From assembly GCA_031552535.1 (NCBI GenBank), contig JAVBMJ010000018.1, positions 1 to 21,528 of the forward strand: a DNA stretch of 21,528 bases. The letters are read 5' to 3'. Shown here piece by piece: positions 16,012 through 21,528 of the stretch. Each line of letters opens with the position of its first letter. Position 1 is the stretch's first letter. The translations under genes and the position numbers were made by a program. This DNA is from JAVBMJ01 sp031552535. Lineage in GTDB: Bacteria > Bacteroidota > Bacteroidia > Bacteroidales > Rikenellaceae. The notes beneath the pieces are model-generated. The model was not told the DNA's origin. It worked only from the letters and a program-made list of their open reading frames with translations, and did not search any database.

Positions 16012-16039
16012 GGCAGGTGGGATCTGTCCCGACCTTGCC
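16012..16039 (+). terminator. Weak hairpin after purC
   Basis: GGCAGGT-GGGA at 16012-16022 can pair with TCCC-G-ACCTTGCC at 16027-16039 around TCTG with small bulges. It is followed by GGGGAATAAAA and not a T-run, so terminator function is only possible. Confidence 0.35.
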
Positions 16040-16121
16040 GGGGAATAAAAGGGGCAAGGCAAACGACGAAGGGAGGTGACAGATATACATATCTCTCCCG
16101 GGGAAAGAATTATTAAATAAT

Positions 16122-16167
16122 AAGCTGTTTGGATTTTTTAACGAGATTAATAAATTCAAAACAGCTT
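16122..16167 (+). repeat. Long-hairpin repeat, copy C (internal-deletion derivative)
   Basis: 46-nt remnant with the same ends as copy A (AAGCTGTTTGGATTT and AAATTCAAAACAGCTT), separated only by TTTAACGAGATTAAT. It keeps one copy of AACGAGATTA, where copy A has two flanking its middle part. It lies 17 nt before the pepD start, so it is probably in the pepD leader. Confidence 0.78.
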
Positions 16168-16184
16168 CTAAGAATATAACGACC

Positions 16185-17642
16185 ATGGACAAAAACCTCG
16201 AACAATTGAAGCCCCACGGGCTTTGGAAACATTTTGCCGCGATATGCGCAATTCCGCACCCTTCATACCACGAAGAGGCTATAAGGGAATATGTGAAGAA
16301 CTTTGCAAAGGAGAAGGGCATAGAGTGCGTTGAGGATGAGGCGCACAACGTCATCCTGCGCAAGGGAGCCACACCGGGCATGGAGCACTGCAAGGGAATT
16401 ATACTTCAGGCGCACCTCGACATGGTTCCGCAGAAGAACAGCGACAAGGATTTCGATTTCGAAAAGGACGGCATAGAGGCGTTGATCGACGGCGGGTGGG
16501 TACGTGCCAACGGGACGACGCTGGGCGCCGACAACGGCATAGGCGTGGCGGCCGCTCTGACTGTATTCGAGTCGGACAGCCTGGTGCACGGGCCGCTGGA
16601 GGCGCTGTTCACGGCTACCGAAGAGTCGGGGATGGAGGGCGCTTTCGGCCTTAAGCCGGGCCTGCTGAACGGTAAGGTGCTGCTCAACCTCGATTCCGAG
16701 ACCGAAGGCGAACTTTATGTGGGTTGTGCGGGCGGCATGGACGCCAATATCGAGTGGCCTTATTCAGAAGCCGGGGCTCCCGCGTCGGGATATCGGGCCA
16801 TGCAGCTCGAAATCAAGGGTCTCAAAGGCGGCCACTCGGGGCTGGAGATCATATTGGAACGGGCAAATGCCAACAAGTTGATGGCGAGAATTTTGCAGGA
16901 ACTTACCGCGCACGGGACGCTGTTGTCGTCGGTCGACGGCGGCGGCCTGCGCAATGCGATCCCGCGCGAGGCTTTTGCTGTGGTGTTGGTCCCGGAAGAC
17001 AAAGCCAAAGAGGCTGAAAAGGCCGTGTCGGAATTGACGGAAGTGATCGTTGAGGAATATAAGGGTGTCGAGGATGCGATCTCGATAGCTTTGAAACCCT
17101 CGGATATGCCGTCGAAGGTGTTTGCGGCCGGCGGCCAAAAGCGCCTTCTGGATCTGATATATGCCATTCCAAACGGTATTGTGCGCATGAGCACGTCGAT
17201 GAAGGGGTTGGTGCAGACATCGACCAACCTGGCAAGGGTGGTTTCGGACGGCGGAACGGTTAAGATGCAATGCCTTATGCGCAGTTCGTCGCGTAGCGAG
17301 AAGGAGCATCTGGGGGCGGTGATGAGCTCTGTAGTGGAATTGGCAGGGGGACACATAACCCTGGCCGGCAGCTACGACGGCTGGACGCCCGACCTCCGTT
17401 CGCCGATACTCAAAGTCATGTCCGACGGCTACGAAGCCCTCTATGGTCAGATCCCGGCAGTGAGGGGTATTCATGCCGGGCTGGAGTGCGGTATTATTGC
17501 CGGATCGTATCCGGGTCTCGACATGATCTCGTTCGGCCCGACGATTTGCTTCCCGCACTCCCCGGACGAAAAGGTCAACATCGAGTCGGTCGATAAGTTC
17601 TGGGTGTTCCTGTGCCACACTCTGGCCAACGCACCCAGGTAG
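16185..17642 (+). CDS. pepD: Aminoacyl-histidine dipeptidase (M20 peptidase PepD)
   Basis: 485-residue cytosolic zinc dipeptidase of the M20 family, cleaving Xaa-His and other dipeptides. Metal and catalytic residues are visible: His77 and Asp79 in LQAHLDMVPQ, the bridging Asp116 in GADNGIG, the catalytic Glu146 with metal ligand Glu147 in ATEESGMEGAF, and the late metal ligand His458 in CFPHSPDEKV. The family lid domain spans roughly residues 190-380. The length fits PepD (about 480-490). The start ATG 16185 gives MDKNLEQLKPHGLWKHFAAI, a typical PepD beginning. The leader carries the short hairpin repeat copy C. The lipid kinase gene follows after 52 nt. Confidence 0.95.
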   Translation: MDKNLEQLKPHGLWKHFAAICAIPHPSYHEEAIREYVKNFAKEKGIECVEDEAHNVILRKGATPGMEHCKGIILQAHLDMVPQKNSDKDFDFEKDGIEALIDGGWVRANGTTLGADNGIGVAAALTVFESDSLVHGPLEALFTATEESGMEGAFGLKPGLLNGKVLLNLDSETEGELYVGCAGGMDANIEWPYSEAGAPASGYRAMQLEIKGLKGGHSGLEIILERANANKLMARILQELTAHGTLLSSVDGGGLRNAIPREAFAVVLVPEDKAKEAEKAVSELTEVIVEEYKGVEDAISIALKPSDMPSKVFAAGGQKRLLDLIYAIPNGIVRMSTSMKGLVQTSTNLARVVSDGGTVKMQCLMRSSSRSEKEHLGAVMSSVVELAGGHITLAGSYDGWTPDLRSPILKVMSDGYEALYGQIPAVRGIHAGLECGIIAGSYPGLDMISFGPTICFPHSPDEKVNIESVDKFWVFLCHTLANAPR

Positions 17643-17694
17643 ACGCAGACGCGCGGGATTTATCCGCATCCGGATTGTTATTTACCATATATAG

Positions 17695-18729
17695 ATGGCT
17701 ATGGACTCTTCGAAATGGTTCGCGATAGTCAACCCCGTTGCCGGGAACGGCAAGGGGCTCGACGATTGGCCACAGATAAGTAAGCTGCTCAGGGATAATC
17801 ATATTGTCCCTGAGTATGCGTTTACCGAGCGGAAATACCACGCCATAGAGTTGGCCGTAGAGGCTGTTAACCTCGGCTACCGCAAGATCATAGTCGTGGG
17901 CGGCGACGGCACTATCCACGAAGTCGTGAACGGCCTTTTCATACAGAAGAGTGTGCCGACGGTCGATGTATTGTTGTCGGTGATAGCCGTGGGCACGGGC
18001 AACGACTGGATCAGGATGTTCGGCATTCCGCGCAAATATTCCGAGGCTATAAAGGCCATTGTCGCGGGGCACTCTTTTTTGCAGGATGTGGCTACGATCT
18101 CGTATTACGAGTCGAACTACCGTAACACGCGCTATATGGCCAATGTCGCGGGAGTAGGGTTTGACGCATTCGTCAACCGCCGCTACAACCGCCTCAAGGA
18201 GGAGGGACGCCGTGGAAAGTGGCTCTATATTTGGAGTACGTTGAAGGCGGTGCTGCGTTATTCGTCGACGGGCGTCAAGATGTGGGTCGACGATGAACTT
18301 GTGGTCAACGACCTGGTTTACAGCGCTACCATAGGTATTGGCAAATACAATGGTGGAGGTATGATCCAAACTCCCGACGCAATAGCCGACGACGGGTTGC
18401 TGGATTTGACCATCATACGCAATATAAGTAAGATAGGGGTGCTGTCCCGGTTCAAAGCACTGTATAATGGCAAGATATACCGCCTCAGGATGGTTACCCT
18501 GAACCGCGGCCGGCGGATCAGGATCGAATCCTCGCCCGAAATAGCTGTCGAGGTCGACGGCGAGGCGCTGGGTTATTCACCTTTCGAGTTCGGGGTTATC
18601 GATAAAGCTGTGAGGGTGGTGGTAGCCGAGAGGTTTTTGAAAGAGATCGAGCGCGAGGGCGGCATGAATTCAGGTGAGCAGCGTGTGGATTTTGCGGCAG
18701 GCAGAGCGGTTATGCGAAGGGGGCGTTAG
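17695..18729 (+). CDS. Diacylglycerol kinase-like lipid kinase (DagK/YegS family)
   Basis: 344-residue lipid kinase of the DAGK catalytic family, acting at the inner face of the cytoplasmic membrane. The nucleotide-binding motifs are clear: NPVAGNGKG at 13-21, VGGDGTIHEVVNG at 68-80 with GGDGT at 69-73, and GTGND at 100-104. The C-terminal beta-sandwich follows from about residue 150. The substrate could be diacylglycerol, another neutral lipid or sphingosine-type lipid; Bacteroidota make sphingolipids, so this is open. Two starts are possible (ATG 17695 and ATG 17701), and both leave the first motif intact. It ends before a bulged terminator hairpin at 18771-18799. Confidence 0.88.
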   Translation: MAMDSSKWFAIVNPVAGNGKGLDDWPQISKLLRDNHIVPEYAFTERKYHAIELAVEAVNLGYRKIIVVGGDGTIHEVVNGLFIQKSVPTVDVLLSVIAVGTGNDWIRMFGIPRKYSEAIKAIVAGHSFLQDVATISYYESNYRNTRYMANVAGVGFDAFVNRRYNRLKEEGRRGKWLYIWSTLKAVLRYSSTGVKMWVDDELVVNDLVYSATIGIGKYNGGGMIQTPDAIADDGLLDLTIIRNISKIGVLSRFKALYNGKIYRLRMVTLNRGRRIRIESSPEIAVEVDGEALGYSPFEFGVIDKAVRVVVAERFLKEIEREGGMNSGEQRVDFAAGRAVMRRGR

Positions 18730-18770
18730 TGGGGGCGCGGTGTATAATGGCCTGAACCGCCGGATGGAAC

Positions 18771-18799
18771 AAAGCCCTGTATGCATCCAGGGGCTTTTT
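18771..18799 (+). terminator. Terminator after the lipid kinase gene
   Basis: AAAGCCCTG (18771-18779) pairs with CAGGGGCTTT (from 18788) with one bulged G, followed by a run of five T at 18795-18799. It lies 41 nt past the stop codon and looks like an intrinsic terminator. Confidence 0.7.
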
Positions 18800-18989
18800 A
18801 ACCAGGATATCGTGTCGGGCAGGTTTTTAAGTAATATCGAATATTTATTTAACCATTTTATTTTTTCTCCACCGGCATCTTTTTCACACCTCTTCCTCGG
18901 TTTGGCCCGCTAAACCTTCAGAAGCGACGCAAAAAAATCTACCGGAGATAAAAAACAAAATACGGATAAATAAATTTTCTCTATTACTT

Positions 18990-19151
18990 AGAGCTTGTTT
19001 TAATTTTCTCATCGAAGGTGTTTTCGAAGGACTTTCCGATGATTTTTGAGGTGAAATAAGGCGAATAGTGGTTCTATTTAACGAATTTCAGCGAAAAAAA
19101 GCGCGGAAAAGGATCGAAAAGAACGAGAATGAGAAAATTCAAACAAGTTCT
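18990..19151 (+). repeat. Long-hairpin intergenic repeat, copy D
   Basis: 162-nt element nearly identical to copy B (six substitutions and one indel by eye) with the same end-to-end hairpin. Its outer arms are AGAGCTTGTTTTAATTTTC and GAAAATTCAAACAAGTTCT. The loop sequence GGCGAATAG and TTTAACGA also matches copy A. It sits in the nupC leader region, 134 nt before that gene, in the same orientation as copies A to C. Confidence 0.88.
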
Positions 19152-19285
19152 TATAACGGGTTGGAGACATAATATTGATCACGGGCCCTCGCCGGGGATG
19201 ATAGCAGGGGAGCGGGCCGAAAAATAAATTAACCGGCGACGGATGGATCCTTATCCCGGATTCACGGTCTATAAATCGTATCGAG

Positions 19286-20572
19286 ATGTTTGTAATAAGA
19301 GGTGTTATCGGCATATTGGGACTCGTGTTCCTGGCTTTTTTGTTCAGTACGAACCGTAAAGGAATAGATTGGAAACAGATCGGCTCGGCCCTGCTGCTTC
19401 AGATAGTGCTGGCCGCCCTTATTCTTTATGTCCCTTTTGTCGGGGCATTTATCGAATTTATGGGCCGTATCTTCGTGAAGATACTCGATTTCACTAAGGC
19501 CGGATCTAATTTTCTGTTCGGCGATTTGGTCAATCAGGAAAAGATGGGATACATTTTCGTGTTCAACGTGCTTCCGGTGACTATATTTTTCGCCGCGCTG
19601 ACAAGCGTGCTTTACTTCTACGGCATTATCCAGAAGGTGGTTGCCGGTGTTGCCTGGGTGCTGCGCAAGGTGTTGCGCATCAGTGGTGCCGAAGGTCTTG
19701 TCGCTGCGGGGAATATATTCCTGGGGCAAACCGAATCACCGTTGCTGACGAAAAAATACCTGCCCGACATGACCCGCTCGGAGTTGTTCCTGGTAATGAC
19801 GGCGGGTATGGCCACTATCGCAGGCAGCGTCATGGGGGCTTACATACTGATGCTTGGCAACGGCGATGCGGCGGCTACCATTCAGTTCGCCAAACACCTT
19901 ATATCGGCGTCGGTGATGGCTGCTCCTGGAGCTATAATAATGTCGAAAATCATATTCCCCGAGACAGAAGGCATAAAGCCGGATGCCAATGTTTCGAACG
20001 ACAGTGTGGGAGCCAACTTCTTCGACGCACTGTCGAACGGGACGACCGAGGGAGTCAGGCTTGCGGTTAATATCGCAGGTATGCTATTGGTGATCATAGC
20101 ATTGGTGGCGTTCCTCAATTATATCCTCGGTGGCGTGATCGGGCGCTGGACACATCTCAACGACCTGATAGTATCGTGGACCGACGGTAAATTCACCTCA
20201 CTGAGCCTGGAATATATAATGAGCCTGCTGTTCACACCAGTGGCCTGGCTGGTGGGTATCGCCAAAGAAGACCTCGGACTGATAGCTTCGCTGCTGGGGA
20301 AGAAGATGGCTATCAATGAATTCGTGGCTTATGCCGATCTTTCGGCAATGAAGAACGGGGGACTGTTCGTACATCAGCGCTCAATAGTTCTTGCTACCTA
20401 CCTCTTATGCGGGTTCGCTAACCTGTCGTCCATAGGTATACAGATCGGCGGCATAGGCTCTCTGGCACCGAACAAAAAACTGTTCCTCACCCAGTACGGA
20501 CTCCTGGCAATGGTCGCCGCGACACTCGCATCGTGCATGTCGGCGACAATTGTCGGAACAATGATCCATTAA
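19286..20572 (+). CDS. nupC: Concentrative nucleoside transporter (NupC/CNT family)
   Basis: 428-residue inner-membrane symporter with about eight to ten hydrophobic helices plus re-entrant hairpins, importing nucleosides with Na+ or H+. Substrate-binding residues known from the Vibrio cholerae CNT structure are visible: GQTESP at 147-152 (equivalent to the Gly-Gln-Thr-Glu set), Glu345 in NEFVAY, and Asn379 with Ser382 in FANLSSI. The helix before GQTESP contains Asn143, which matches a Na+ ligand in that protein, so Na+ coupling is plausible. The length fits CNT proteins (about 400-430). It is preceded by repeat copy D and followed after 26 nt by the three-hairpin element copy 2. Confidence 0.92.
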   Translation: MFVIRGVIGILGLVFLAFLFSTNRKGIDWKQIGSALLLQIVLAALILYVPFVGAFIEFMGRIFVKILDFTKAGSNFLFGDLVNQEKMGYIFVFNVLPVTIFFAALTSVLYFYGIIQKVVAGVAWVLRKVLRISGAEGLVAAGNIFLGQTESPLLTKKYLPDMTRSELFLVMTAGMATIAGSVMGAYILMLGNGDAAATIQFAKHLISASVMAAPGAIIMSKIIFPETEGIKPDANVSNDSVGANFFDALSNGTTEGVRLAVNIAGMLLVIIALVAFLNYILGGVIGRWTHLNDLIVSWTDGKFTSLSLEYIMSLLFTPVAWLVGIAKEDLGLIASLLGKKMAINEFVAYADLSAMKNGGLFVHQRSIVLATYLLCGFANLSSIGIQIGGIGSLAPNKKLFLTQYGLLAMVAATLASCMSATIVGTMIH

Positions 20573-20598
20573 TTGATCGTTTTCTCTGGGCAGCCTCA

Positions 20599-20823
20599 AA
20601 CTGCCGCTTTTTGAAAAAAGCGGCACCAAAAACTTTTGATCCTGACCCGGCTCTTTTTTTGGCGTTGTCTGTTTTGCGGCGGCAAACCATTAAATATTTA
20701 GCATTCCCTGAGGGCTTGCCGCCTCTAACCTGACAACTATAATGTCTCAGCAAAGTAATGATTGAAGTTTTTTGGGCGACTTTTTTTCAAAAAAATCGCG
20801 GTCTGATACCGTATAAAGAAAAC
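20599..20823. repeat. Three-hairpin intergenic element, copy 2
   Basis: 225-nt counterpart of the element at 1-226, in the same orientation, lying between the convergent nupC and DUF4269 genes. Hairpin 1 is at 20602-20625 and hairpin 3 at 20776-20799; both are almost unchanged. The central palindrome (arms near 20664-20687 and 20712-20737) keeps its right arm nearly intact, but the left arm and loop differ strongly from copy 1, leaving an imperfect stem. It may act as a terminator region for both genes, though no classical T-tailed stem is seen. Confidence 0.8.
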
Positions 20824-20836
20824 GATCTTTTTTGTG

Positions 20837-21358
20837 TTAAGGGCTTAGGGTTAGTAATGTTTCGTATGGATCTCCTTTGAGGTTCAGAAGGTGTGCGAAT
20901 GCCGGTTCGGTTTTCATGCCTTGTCGTTTCAGGTCGACTACTTTTTGGCGGAAGTAATCTCCGCGATGGAGGATTATGTTATTTTCTATCAGCATATGCC
21001 TCCATGCCGCCTGTTTTCTCGATGGGATATCCTGCCCGAACAATTCGAAGCAAAATCCGCCCAGCATAAAGCGGATAAGGGTGTGCTCTTTGCCCCGGGA
21101 TGTTGATGAGGTGGTCTCGAAGCCGGCTTCATCTCCGAATCTGCCGCGCACAGCCTCTGTGAAACCGTAAGAGTCCGCGACATGGCATACAATGTCGACA
21201 TCGCTGCCGTCCACATCTATATTAATAGGTATTGTTCCCGCCACAAGAGGGTCGTAAGGGGCGAGAAACTCCAGAATGGCGCTCTGTGAAAGCACCTGGT
21301 AGAGTTTCTGCTGTTTGGGATTACCTTCCCTGAGATAATCTATGGTTTCGAATTTCAT
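20837..21358 (-). CDS. DUF4269 nucleotidyltransferase-like protein
   Basis: 173-residue protein recognised as DUF4269 by its overall pattern. It has features of the nucleotidyltransferase fold: Gly41-Thr42 at the turn, then Asp53 and Asp55 in DGSDVDIVC, the DxD metal pair. A later acidic position Glu105 in FCFELFGQ may be the third carboxylate. The C-terminal half is helical and charged. The molecular substrate is unknown, and no partner gene resembling an antitoxin lies beside it in the window. It begins at ATG 21358 and is convergent with nupC. Its stop lies 13 nt from repeat copy 2. Confidence 0.8.
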   Translation of the reverse strand: MKFETIDYLREGNPKQQKLYQVLSQSAILEFLAPYDPLVAGTIPINIDVDGSDVDIVCHVADSYGFTEAVRGRFGDEAGFETTSSTSRGKEHTLIRFMLGGFCFELFGQDIPSRKQAAWRHMLIENNIILHRGDYFRQKVVDLKRQGMKTEPAFAHLLNLKGDPYETLLTLSP

Positions 21359-21528
21359 GACGTATATAAGTAATGCTCAACAATTATGGTATAATGGTCA
21401 AAAACAGCTGATGAAATAGCTGTAATTATCTGGACATACGCCTATTATAGACAGTTCGATGAAACCTATTTCATTAAACTCTGTAAAATTCATTAACAAA
21501 ACAGCGCAAAACCTACTCCGAGCACCGT
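21359..21528. other. Upstream region of the DUF4269 gene to the window end
   Basis: 170 AT-rich nucleotides with no supportable gene. A 6-bp stem (ACAGCT at 21404-21409 with AGCTGT at 21418-21423) is the only structure seen. No consensus Bacteroidota promoter for the minus strand was found. Confidence 0.5.

Larger units (their letters stand above)
18730..19285. other. 556-nt intergenic region between the lipid kinase and nupC
   Basis: No supportable gene was found. It holds a terminator-like hairpin at 18771-18799, an AT-rich stretch at about 18800-18990 with no clear structure, repeat copy D at 18990-19151, and 134 nt of nupC leader. A 79-residue frame (18674-18913) overlaps the lipid kinase end and looks accidental. 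Confidence 0.7.

Noticed and set aside
16764..17669. 301-residue minus-strand frame opposite pepD
   Set aside because: Shadow of a clear M20 peptidase gene; the composition is Arg/His-rich and no family motif is seen.
18674..18913. 79-residue frame at the end of the lipid kinase gene
   Set aside because: Overlaps the kinase coding end, crosses the terminator hairpin and has no recognisable features.
12784..19151. Repeats A-D as a CRISPR array
   Set aside because: The copies are kilobases apart, about 160 nt long and palindromic, with genes between them; there are no regular spacers and no cas genes.

Overview
This is a chromosomal segment of a member of the Bacteroidota, most likely Bacteroidales and plausibly Rikenellaceae/Alistipes. 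The genus is inferred from gene content and moderate-to-high GC, not proven. Supporting traits are the seven-gene V-type ATPase operon of the kind shared with spirochaetes and chlamydiae, start codons preceded by A-rich stretches rather than Shine-Dalgarno sequences, a good -33 TTTG / -7 TAnnTTTG promoter in front of der, and a short PorT-like outer-membrane barrel.

Layout. Positions 1-226 hold a non-coding element with three hairpins; a second copy in the same orientation lies at 20599-20823, so the two copies bracket almost all of the genes. From 287 to 7968 runs the V-type ATPase operon: E, a DUF2764 protein, A, B, D, I and K. Overlapping stops and starts couple several of these genes. A perfect 22-bp hairpin at 7981-8026 ends both this operon and the convergent der gene. 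After the der promoter region, with its paired AACCGGTT palindromes, comes a two-gene sugar module (FucP-like MFS permease and ROK-family kinase). Next are a flavin reductase, a small outer-membrane barrel, phoH, purC, pepD, a diacylglycerol-kinase-like lipid kinase and a NupC-type nucleoside transporter, all on the + strand. A DUF4269 nucleotidyltransferase-like gene on the - strand closes the window.

Function. The ATPase genes encode a rotary enzyme whose proteolipid carries the Na+-ligand pattern of the Enterococcus hirae K ring. It has no recognisable F, G or C gene, and DUF2764 sits in the operon as the likely divergent stalk subunit. The permease and ROK kinase would import and phosphorylate a sugar. 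The remaining genes are mostly housekeeping (ribosome assembly, purine synthesis, dipeptide and nucleoside salvage, lipid phosphorylation) and do not form an obvious pathway.

The least explained content is non-coding. One family of long-hairpin repeats occurs four times between 12784 and 19151: two near-identical copies, one diverged copy that keeps its stems with different bases, and one internal-deletion derivative. The second family is the three-hairpin element at the two ends of the window. A degenerate ladder of roughly 50-nt units, three of them with a GACGC..GCGTC mini-hairpin, precedes purC. No tRNA, rRNA, CRISPR array, transposase or phage gene was seen.
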